Assembly (NCBI GenBank): GCA_022819585.1
Contig: JAJEGY010000036.1
Location: 28,928-92,927 of the forward strand
Direction of reading: 5' to 3'
DNA: 64,000 nucleotides
Source of the DNA: Dehalococcoidia bacterium
Lineage (GTDB): Bacteria; Chloroflexota; Dehalococcoidia; Lucifugimonadales; Lucifugimonadaceae
How positions within the stretch are numbered: position 1 is the first letter of the stretch; the number at the start of each line of letters is the position of its first letter. The position numbers were made by a program, and so were the translations under genes. The notes below the pieces were generated by a model. The model had not been told where the DNA came from. It saw nothing but the letters and a program-made list of their open reading frames with translations, and did not search any database. Below, piece by piece: positions 17,420 to 24,757 of the stretch.

Positions 17420-18589
17420 ATGATCACCAAATTCGGAGTCCTATACGCCGGATGCGTCGACATGGACGACATCGGCTTCGCCGGCACCCCAGCAAACGAA
17501 CGCTGGCTGCCAGACGACCAGCTCGCCACCGTCTTCGACAAGTCTGCATCATTCGCCAAGACAATGGACAAACTCGGCTTCGACACCTTCTGGGGCGCCG
17601 AGCACCACTTCCAACGCGAAGGCTACGAGTGCATTCCTAATCTACTGATGCTCTTCGTCCATCTCGCCCACCTAACCAAGGACCTCCGCTTCGGTTGCGG
17701 CTTCAACATCAACCCTATGTGGCATCCCCTACGCCTCGCCGAAGACTACGCCACCGCCGACATCCTCACCAATGGACGAGTCCGATTCGGCATCGGAAGA
17801 GGCTACCACTCACGAGAAGTCGAAGTCTTCGGTAACCCCATCATCAACCAAGACGCCAACCGAGAACTCTTCGAAGAGCAAGTCGAGGTTATGTGGAAAG
17901 CATTCAACGAGCCCGCATTCTCACATCATGGCAAACACTACGACATCCCCCCAGCCGTACCCTATCGCGGCTACGAACTAGAGGAAATCACCCTCGTTCC
18001 CCGACCCAAATACCCGGTCGAATGGTGGCAACCCGTCGTCTCCGCCTCCGAACGCGGCCTCAACTTCATGGCCAAATACGGCATCAAGGGCATGATCGGA
18101 GGTGGCGCAGCGCCCGGCGGAGCTTCCGACGCCGTCGTCCACAAATGGCAGGAAGTCCAGGCCGAACACGGACGCGAGCTCGACCTTGGCGGCGACCTCA
18201 TCATCTCATTCTCTGTATACATCGCCGACTCCACCGAACAGGCCGTAGAAGAATCCCGCCTCTGGGCCGAAGAACGCGTCAAGATGTTCGGACCCCTCGG
18301 ATTCGTCCGCGGCCTCTCAGACGACCAAGTCGCCGCAATCAACTCCAACGACCCTGCCCAACTCCTAACCGCCAACCTCCCAACTATCGACCAAGATGTT
18401 GATTCCGGAGGCTTCTTCGCCGGCCCCGCCGACCTCGTAACCGAGAAACTCCTCGAAGTCCAAGACCGCTACCCAGGACTCGAAGAAGTCAACATCGGCA
18501 TCACCGGCATGGGCATGCCCGAATCCGCAACCCTCGAACAAATGCACCGGTTTGCCGAAGACGTCATGCCCCACTTCAGCGGGCACTGA
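17420..18589 (+). CDS. LLM-class (luciferase-like) flavin-dependent oxidoreductase
   Basis: 389 residues with the TIM-barrel pattern of bacterial-luciferase-like monooxygenases: GFDTFWGAEHHFQREGY near 52-68, RFGCGFNINPMWHPLRLAEDYATADILTNGR and RFGIGRGYHSREVEVFG near 112-136, then PVVSASERGLNFMAKYGIKG. These bind reduced FMN or F420 and oxidise small organics such as aldehydes, sulfonates, nitriloacetate or ketones. Many such paralogs are known from SAR202 genomes. Residues 17-30 (MDDIGFAGTPANER) form an insertion near the flavin site. Located between the vWA gene and the FitAB pair; its promoter suggests separate transcription. Substrate not deducible. Confidence 0.9.
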   Translation: MITKFGVLYAGCVDMDDIGFAGTPANERWLPDDQLATVFDKSASFAKTMDKLGFDTFWGAEHHFQREGYECIPNLLMLFVHLAHLTKDLRFGCGFNINPMWHPLRLAEDYATADILTNGRVRFGIGRGYHSREVEVFGNPIINQDANRELFEEQVEVMWKAFNEPAFSHHGKHYDIPPAVPYRGYELEEITLVPRPKYPVEWWQPVVSASERGLNFMAKYGIKGMIGGGAAPGGASDAVVHKWQEVQAEHGRELDLGGDLIISFSVYIADSTEQAVEESRLWAEERVKMFGPLGFVRGLSDDQVAAINSNDPAQLLTANLPTIDQDVDSGGFFAGPADLVTEKLLEVQDRYPGLEEVNIGITGMGMPESATLEQMHRFAEDVMPHFSGH

Positions 18590-18603
18590 GGCGAAACATC
18601 GTG

Positions 18604-18628
18604 ATATCATCGCAATCAATGATGATAT
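18604..18628. promoter_or_regulatory. Candidate operator of the FitAB module
   Basis: An 8-bp inverted repeat (ATATCATC at 18604-18611, GATGATAT at 18621-18628) with a 9-bp spacer, 29 bp ahead of the antitoxin start. Ribbon-helix-helix antitoxins such as FitA bind inverted repeats of this kind to repress their own operon. The position fits; binding is inferred. Confidence 0.5.
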
Positions 18629-18656
18629 TGATGTCTGGACATCTGGAGGTGGAACC

Positions 18657-18902
18657 ATGGCCAGCATCACGATTAGAAACCTTGACGATGAAGTAAAGCG
18701 CAAGCTTCGTATCAGAGCTGCTGAGCACGGTTGCTCAATGGAGGCGGAAGCGCGCGAAATCTTAGCTGAAGCGGTCAATAGTGAGCCGAAGCCGCGCAAA
18801 GGTTTGGGAACGCGTATCCACGAGCGTTTCAAGGCGATCGGTGGTATCGATCTCGAGTTGCCCGAACGCGATCCGATGCCCGAACCGCCGAATTTCGAAT
18901 GA
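18657..18902 (+). CDS. FitA-like antitoxin (ribbon-helix-helix)
   Basis: 81 residues from ATG 18657, preceded by GGAGGTGG; the longer open frame upstream has no such signal. The start (ASITIRNLDDEVKRKLRIRA) is a classical ribbon-helix-helix DNA-binding unit, and EAEAREILAEAV is the conserved helix of FitA/VapB-type antitoxins. The C-terminal half (GLGTRIHERF, LPERDPMPEPP) is the extended tail that in this family wraps the PIN toxin and blocks its active site. It lies 6 nt before the toxin gene, and the inverted repeat at 18604-18628 is the likely autoregulatory site. Confidence 0.88.
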   Translation: MASITIRNLDDEVKRKLRIRAAEHGCSMEAEAREILAEAVNSEPKPRKGLGTRIHERFKAIGGIDLELPERDPMPEPPNFE

Positions 18903-18908
18903 CACGCA

Positions 18909-19337
18909 ATGGCAATTGTGGTCGACACTAACGTCGTTTCGGAGCTGATGCGCGAGTACCCAGATCCGAATGTTTATAGATGGTTCAATGATCAGGACGA
19001 ATCCGAACTATTCCTGACCGCCGTGGTCGAGGCAGAGTTGCAAATCGGCATCTCCGTGCTACCTCTAGGACGACGCCGATATGAACTCGAAACTACGCTC
19101 GAACAGACTATAGCCATCGACTTCAACAGTCGTGTTATCCCGTTCGACAGTGAAGCTGCTCGCGCTTACGCGATGATCGGCGCTCACCGACGTTCGATCG
19201 GAAAGCCAATTACCGTGATGGATTGCCAAATCGCCGCCATTGCTAGATCAAATGAAGCAGCGGTCGCAACACGCGACATCAGTGATTTTCAAAATTGCGG
19301 CATCGAAGTCATCAATCCTTGGGACTACACTCCATGA
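18909..19337 (+). CDS. FitB/VapC-like PIN-domain toxin
   Basis: 142 residues with the PIN nuclease layout: VVDTNVVSELM (first Asp), FLTAVVEAELQIGISVLPLG (Glu), TVMDCQIAAIA (third Asp) and a final VATRDISDFQNCGIEVINPW with the fourth acid. These four acidic residues hold Mg2+ and cut RNA, often tRNA anticodon loops. All appear intact, so the toxin is probably active. Antitoxin precedes it, as usual. Its stop codon overlaps the start of the enolase-superfamily gene (ATGA at 19334-19337), so the toxin is translationally coupled to a metabolic enzyme, which is unusual. Confidence 0.9.
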   Translation: MAIVVDTNVVSELMREYPDPNVYRWFNDQDESELFLTAVVEAELQIGISVLPLGRRRYELETTLEQTIAIDFNSRVIPFDSEAARAYAMIGAHRRSIGKPITVMDCQIAAIARSNEAAVATRDISDFQNCGIEVINPWDYTP

Positions 19338-20614
19338 AGATCACCGACATCCGCACCCGCAATATCTGCATTCCCCTTTCCACTCTAGGCAAACACGAGC
19401 CAGTGACCATGTGGTACGGCTCCCGATTCGCCGCCATCAAGACCATCATCTTCATCGACACCGACGAAGGCATCACTGGCCTAGGCGAAACGAGCATAGG
19501 CGCCGGCGGCGATCAGCGCCTCTTCGAGCAGATCAAGTCCCGAATCATCGGACGCGACCCCCACGACATCAACTCGATCGAACGCGGAATGAACCTCACC
19601 GGCCAGGTAACAACAAAGATCGGCCACCTCCTCGACACCAGCGCATCCTCCGCACTGAACATTACCGGGTCCATCGACCAAGCCCTCTGGGATATCGTCG
19701 GCAAAGCCGCCAACCAACCCATCTACAACCTCATCGGCGGCAAGTACCGAGAACGCGTCGAAGCTCGTTACTGGATGGGAGCCAAACCACCCGACAAAGT
19801 CGCCGACGAAGTCAAACGTGCGGTCGCCCTTGGATTCAAGTCCTTCAAAATCAAGATCGGCCTCAACCCAGAATTCGACGTCGAGTGCGTAGCCGCCGCC
19901 CGCGAAGCCGCTGGCCCCCGGATCGAACTTGGCTACGACTGCAACGGCTCATACTCCCAGCTGGAAGCCATACGAATGCTCCGCAAAATGGAGCCCTACG
20001 ACCCCTCGCATGTCGAAGAGCCCGTCGACTCGACCAGCGTCCGAGCCCTCGCCGAAGTAAATCGCCACACCGATATCCCTATCCTCTGCGACGGACCAGC
20101 CAGAACCACCAAAGAACAGATCCTCGAACTCATCATCCAACGAGCCTGCGACGCCATCCACCTCGACGTCGTCATCAACGGTGGCTTCCTCGAAACCCAA
20201 CGATGCGCCGCCATCGCCGAAGCCGGTGGCCTCAAAGTCTCCTGCCACTCATCACCCGGCGAGACCGGCATCGCCACAGCAGCCCAACTCCATCTCGTAA
20301 CTGCAACCCCCAACTTCATCTGGCCCGTCGACTCCGCCTACACTAAACTCCTACCCCCTTCCGAAGACATCATCACCCAACCATTCACCTATGAAGACGG
20401 TGCTTTGACACCGCCGTCAGGTCCGGGATTGGGTGTGGAGATCGACGAGGATGCGATGTCTCGCGCCGAGGAACGGTATGCGAACGAGTTACCTAAATGG
20501 CGGCATCGCTACGCGCCCGATCCAACTGTACCGTCGCGTCAGCAGTACTACTTCTTTGACTATGCGAGCAAGCGCGGGCATGACGACTCGCCCTGGCGCG
20601 CCATGTTCGACTGA
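19334..20614 (+). CDS. Mandelate racemase / enolase-superfamily protein (paralog C)
   Basis: 426 residues from ATG 19334 (MKITDIRTRNI), a start that overlaps the toxin stop by 4 bp. Lid domain first, then the barrel: SFKIKIGLNPEF (K-x-K), GYDCNGSYSQ (metal Asp), HVEEPVDST (metal Glu) and SCHSSPGETG (histidine) are visible. Compared with paralogs A and B the N-terminus is about the same length but the C-terminus carries an extra region to KRGHDDSPWR. Acts on an unknown carboxylic acid. Synonymous codon choice shifts near 20400: a strongly C-ending segment gives way to more G/T-ending codons, perhaps a recombination joint. No own ribosome site; translation depends on coupling. Confidence 0.85.
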   Translation: MKITDIRTRNICIPLSTLGKHEPVTMWYGSRFAAIKTIIFIDTDEGITGLGETSIGAGGDQRLFEQIKSRIIGRDPHDINSIERGMNLTGQVTTKIGHLLDTSASSALNITGSIDQALWDIVGKAANQPIYNLIGGKYRERVEARYWMGAKPPDKVADEVKRAVALGFKSFKIKIGLNPEFDVECVAAAREAAGPRIELGYDCNGSYSQLEAIRMLRKMEPYDPSHVEEPVDSTSVRALAEVNRHTDIPILCDGPARTTKEQILELIIQRACDAIHLDVVINGGFLETQRCAAIAEAGGLKVSCHSSPGETGIATAAQLHLVTATPNFIWPVDSAYTKLLPPSEDIITQPFTYEDGALTPPSGPGLGVEIDEDAMSRAEERYANELPKWRHRYAPDPTVPSRQQYYFFDYASKRGHDDSPWRAMFD

Positions 20615-20656
20615 GGCTTGTCTTTCGTGAGTTAAGCCGCTACTGGTGCCAAAAAT

Positions 20657-21199
20657 CTAACGTTCCCAAAGTTGCCGTCGTCGAGTCAGTCTACCCCGAC
20701 GAATCCGGAGCGCGATGATTGAGACTGCGGTTAACAATGCAATCGGACCGGTGATGGATCCGATACCGGTGACGATCTCGATGAGCCAGTTCAACCAGAT
20801 GATGATAAGAACCGACTCGGCGAAGTGCAGGTAAATCGAGGTGCGCCTTAATTTCGGCACGTCGATGTAGTCGACTGATTGGGCTCTTTTAAGGCTTAAG
20901 TAGGTTAGGAAGATACCGCTGCCTAGGGCGCCGAACGCGGAGATCAGGCCTATCAAGGCCAGTGGGAAGGGGAACGGGTCGGGCAAAAGAATCTTGAATG
21001 CGGTGACCATTAGGACGATCATCACGAAGATCAGAGGCAAGGCGAAGCCCTGCATGTCGGTCAGGTAGCCTCCGCCGGTTGTTTGGCTGACCTCGGCGGC
21101 GTGGCGTCCTGAGGTTTCGCGAATGTCGGTGACGCGCCTCTGATGTTGGGCTCTTGGTGGTCTGACGTGCGGTCGTTGGGGTTGGCGGTTGCTGCTCAT
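20657..21199 (-). CDS. Four-helix membrane protein with basic N-terminal tail
   Basis: 180 residues. About 45 residues of Arg/Gln/Pro-rich cytoplasmic tail precede four hydrophobic segments (about 50-72, 78-104, 122-146, 150-165); the C-terminus is again basic (RIRRGRLTRRRQ). Conserved-looking charges are few and no enzyme motif is seen. It begins 31 bp after the cytochrome c lipoprotein gene on the same strand, so it may be co-transcribed and related to membrane redox processes, though this is inference only. The two ends of its gene are tightly flanked (42 bp from paralog C). Confidence 0.65.
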   Translation of the reverse strand: MSSNRQPQRPHVRPPRAQHQRRVTDIRETSGRHAAEVSQTTGGGYLTDMQGFALPLIFVMIVLMVTAFKILLPDPFPFPLALIGLISAFGALGSGIFLTYLSLKRAQSVDYIDVPKLRRTSIYLHFAESVLIIIWLNWLIEIVTGIGSITGPIALLTAVSIIALRIRRGRLTRRRQLWER

Positions 21200-21230
21200 G
21201 CGGTAACTCAGATGGTTTGTAACAGGGAAA

Positions 21231-21650
21231 TCAACAGGGTTGGCCGGCTTGTATGCTTTGGGCGCGTTGGAGGTCGCGGACGTGACAGATTATGGCGTCG
21301 ATCTCGGCGGAGTCGACGTTGGGTATTGGTGGCATGTTGCCGAAGTTCCAGTGGTGGGCGATGACGCCGTTGTTGACGGCGTTGTGGAAGGAGAAGTTGG
21401 GGTGGTGACCGATCTCGTAGAGGCGGTTGACCAAGGGTGGGCCGGTTGCGGTGCCGTCGGCTTGTTGGCCGTGGCAGACTGCGCAACGGTTCTGGAATGA
21501 TTCTTCGCCAGAGTATGTGGTTGGTTCGCGTTGAGTCGTGGGGGTGGGTGTTGGTGGTTCTGAGGAACAGGCGGTGATGACGGCGATCAAGATTGCCGAA
21601 GCGAACGCGAGGAGTTTGAAGGCATGGTAGTTGCTGGTTAAAGAAGACAT
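21231..21650 (-). CDS. Lipoprotein c-type cytochrome
   Basis: 139 residues from ATG 21650. The upstream part of the open frame is a shadow, because the terminator of the 16S gene lies there. Signal peptide with lipobox VITAC (lipidated Cys28), a short Thr/Pro spacer, then the class-I cytochrome c fold: CAVCH haem site (C56, C59, H60), GTATGPPLVNRLYEIG, and a Met ligand in NFGNMPPIP near the end, then DAIICHVRDL. Anchored outside the cytoplasmic membrane, it would carry electrons between membrane complexes or oxidoreductases. Followed by a membrane protein gene. Confidence 0.85.
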   Translation of the reverse strand: MSSLTSNYHAFKLLAFASAILIAVITACSSEPPTPTPTTQREPTTYSGEESFQNRCAVCHGQQADGTATGPPLVNRLYEIGHHPNFSFHNAVNNGVIAHHWNFGNMPPIPNVDSAEIDAIICHVRDLQRAQSIQAGQPC

Positions 21651-21682
21651 TTTGAGGGGCGCTGACGGGGATAAGGATAGCA

Positions 21683-21712
21683 AAAAGCGTGAGCCAGTTG
21701 GCTCACGCTTTT
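21683..21712 (-). terminator. Intrinsic terminator of the 16S rRNA transcript
   Basis: A 13-bp stem (21683-21695 with 21700-21712) with a 4-base loop, A-run on one side and T-run on the other, so it can act on both strands. On the reverse strand it stops transcription a few bases after the rRNA processing stem (21718-21750), just before the cytochrome gene. Confidence 0.85.
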
Positions 21713-21717
21713 GTGTG

Positions 21718-21750
21718 CTTGACAGCTGAAGAGCGGATTGAACAGACGTC
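21718..21750 (-). other. 3' half of the pre-16S processing stem
   Basis: This 33-base segment is complementary to 23538-23570, on the other side of the 16S gene, except at 3 positions. Such long leader-trailer pairs form the stalk cut by RNase III in precursor rRNA. Here the 3' half lies about 280 bases after the mature end and only about 5 bases before the terminator. The trailer between them (21751-22032) contains no tRNA that I can see. Confidence 0.8.
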
Positions 21751-22026
21751 GTGGTCCTTGGTTTGGTTCCGGATTGTTTTTGCGGCCTGATCCGGAAAGG
21801 CCGTTTGGAACGTTCAACCATGGTCTAAGCGGCATCGTCGGCGTTTCCGATAAGCCCCTTGCCACTCGCCCGTATCGTTTTGGCCAGGATCGGACTTGGT
21901 AGTCGGATGCTGACGATCGGGTTTGGGAATCTCGCTCGAATCGGATTTGTTTCGGATGCGGTTGAACGGTTAATTTGGGTAGTACTGTTGCCACTTTCCT
22001 GTCGTAATGAAAAGTGGGCTAGCACT

Positions 22027-23533
<1,507 letters not shown>

Positions 23534-23537
23534 AACT

Positions 23538-23570
23538 GACGTCTGTTCGTTCCGCTCTTCAGTTGTCAAG
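23538..23570 (-). other. 5' half of the pre-16S processing stem
   Basis: Complementary to 21718-21750 over 33 bases with 3 mismatches, located right upstream of the mature 16S 5' end. With the trailer half it would form the long stem needed for RNase III maturation. Confidence 0.8.
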
Positions 23571-23626
23571 ATGCTTGCCGGGAATCGACCTCTCGCTGAC
23601 GAGATTCCGTTTCTCGGTAACCCCCT

Positions 23627-23655
23627 ATTGTAAGACATGGTGGGTGAGTGTGCAA
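23627..23655 (-). promoter_or_regulatory. 16S rRNA promoter
   Basis: On the reverse strand TTGCAC (23650-23655) and TACAAT (23627-23632) are spaced 17 bp apart, about 90 bp ahead of the mature 16S. Upstream of the -35 is a stretch with repeated ATCC(T/C) words and AGTTCA that also occurs at the promoter at 24482-24509. Confidence 0.75.
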
Positions 23656-23936
23656 GAAAGTTTCGTTTTGAACTAGGATGCGAAGGATTTTTAAGGATTG
23701 GAAGGATGGGTTGTGGTTGTTTGGGGTTTTGATTTTCGGGTTGGCGCGTTTAATTGGGGGCTTTGGCCCCTCTCCTTGCGTTTCCGATTTCTCGGGTCTT
23801 GGGTTTGCGCCTCTGCCGTCTTCAACGACAGAGGCTTGGTTGTTTGTTTTTGGGTGAGCCTGTTTCTAACAGTCTCGGTCCGGCGCAGTTGTCCCATGGA
23901 TTCCCGCGTCCGCGGGAATGACGTTTGCGCCGGGGG

Positions 23937-24475
23937 TTGGCCCCGGAGGGTTCGGGATGCCGGGCAGCCGACAGATACCTTCCGCACGCGTCGCACGTCG
24001 CCATGACGTACGACATGACCATCGCCCGCGGTCGACCGATTGGTCAACCTATTGGTTATTTGGGCGGTGTCAATCACTGGCTTGGACTCCAGCTCACGCC
24101 GTGGTCTCTCCCGTGCAACGATACGGGATCGACGTTACGCGTCCACGGATAACCGACCGCCCTCGACGGCCCGGGCTGGGCCGTATGGCTCGTGTTGCGA
24201 GGCCCCCACTGGGCGACGCGACGGTCTGTTCTGGGAAAACCGCTTCCCGCGCGACCTGCGGATGGCAACTCTTGCGAGTGGAGGCGACGTTGCCTACGCC
24301 TTGGGCCGGGCGCGACGAGTGACGGGCGGATGGTTCCCCCGTCGCGGTCACGGCTGGTTGCCGTGGCTCTCGTGTTGTCCGTTTGTGCCGTCAACGTACT
24401 GGTCGTTGTTCCTCTTGCCATTGCAGGCTTGGTAAAATGCCCAGATCCGTCGACCCGGGGCCAAATGTGTTAACA
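23937..24475 (-). ncRNA. Candidate structured RNA of unknown family, about 530 nt
   Basis: A GC-rich stretch without a credible protein frame lies directly behind a strong reverse-strand promoter (24482-24509). Its ends are complementary: 24456-24465 matches 23937-23946 over 10 bp, although each half also has other possible partners. Inside are many short stems, for example a 6-bp stem with an AACCA loop, a GACGGG/CCCGTC stem, and ACTC-GCAA-GAGT, a GNRA-type tetraloop. I looked for and did not find the diagnostic parts of RNase P RNA, tmRNA or SRP RNA. The 3' side (23890-23936) has a strong palindrome near 23900-23918 without a T-run. The rest of 23656-24481 holds only small hairpins (e.g. 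23810-23836). Alternatively it is a long leader of the 16S transcript. Confidence 0.35.
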
Positions 24476-24481
24476 GATACA

Positions 24482-24509
24482 AGTGTAGCATGGATGTTGG
24501 GGTTGTCAA
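24482..24509 (-). promoter_or_regulatory. Strong promoter reading towards the candidate RNA and 16S
   Basis: TTGACA (24504-24509) and TACACT (24482-24487), 16-bp spacer, on the reverse strand. The upstream region contains ATCCCAGTTCA, nearly the same as ATCCTAGTTCA before the 16S promoter, preceded in both cases by several A-rich ATCC repeats. Confidence 0.65.
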
Positions 24510-24598
24510 GTTGTTGTCTGAACTGGGATTTCTGGGATTGGGGGGATTTTTGGGATTTTGTTGTTGTAGTTGTTTGGGGGATTGCGCTGGTGCGTGTG

Positions 24599-24626
24599 TT
24601 GAGGGGGCGGGGATGGGATTTATGAT
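24599..24626 (+). promoter_or_regulatory. Promoter of the McrBC-like operon
   Basis: TTGAGG (24599-24604) and TATGAT (24621-24626) with 16-bp spacing; the start would lie about 47 bp before the micropeptide ATG at 24680. It is divergent from the promoter at 24482-24509. Confidence 0.5.
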
Positions 24627-24679
24627 CGTGATGGTGATTCGAGGGTTGGTTCGCAGCGAATCTTAGATGGAGGTAACGC

Positions 24680-24757
24680 ATGGCTGGTCGTCGGGAAGTG
24701 AATGTTGATCGTCCGGAGCATAGCTGGATACCGTTTTATCGGGAGTTGGCACGATGA
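24680..24757 (+). CDS. 25-residue leader micropeptide of the McrBC-like operon
   Basis: ATG 24680 is preceded by a strong GGAGGT (24669-24674) at ideal 5-nt spacing. The frame encodes a 25-residue charged peptide containing RPEHSWIPFYRELAR, and its stop (24755-24757) overlaps the McrB-like start codon by 4 bp (ATGA). So it is very probably translated, and its main effect may be to couple ribosomes into the GTPase gene. The phrase around WIPFYRELA resembles the start of larger McrB-type N-terminal domains as I remember them, so it may be the remnant of a truncated protein. Too short for most gene callers. Confidence 0.6.
   Translation: MAGRREVNVDRPEHSWIPFYRELAR

Noticed and set aside
19240..20346. 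368-residue + strand frame over the enolase paralog C
   Set aside because: It is rich in Arg, His and Pro, lacks any motif and overlaps a gene with a full enolase active site. Long shadow frames are expected from the C-ending codons.
23900..23919. Terminator after the candidate RNA
   Set aside because: The palindrome is strong but no T-run follows on the reverse strand, and similar palindromes are common dispersed repeats in bacteria, so it is not called a terminator.
23937..24475. RNase P RNA, tmRNA or SRP RNA
   Set aside because: The expected words (GAGGAAAGTCC for RNase P, a tRNA-like end and tag frame for tmRNA, the GGAAGCAGCC loop for SRP RNA) are absent on both strands. Kept only as an unassigned RNA candidate.
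23698..24625. Several open reading frames on both strands between the 16S gene and the McrBC-like operon
   Set aside because: They are short, overlap each other on both strands, lack ribosome sites and have compositions that follow GC richness rather than protein structure.
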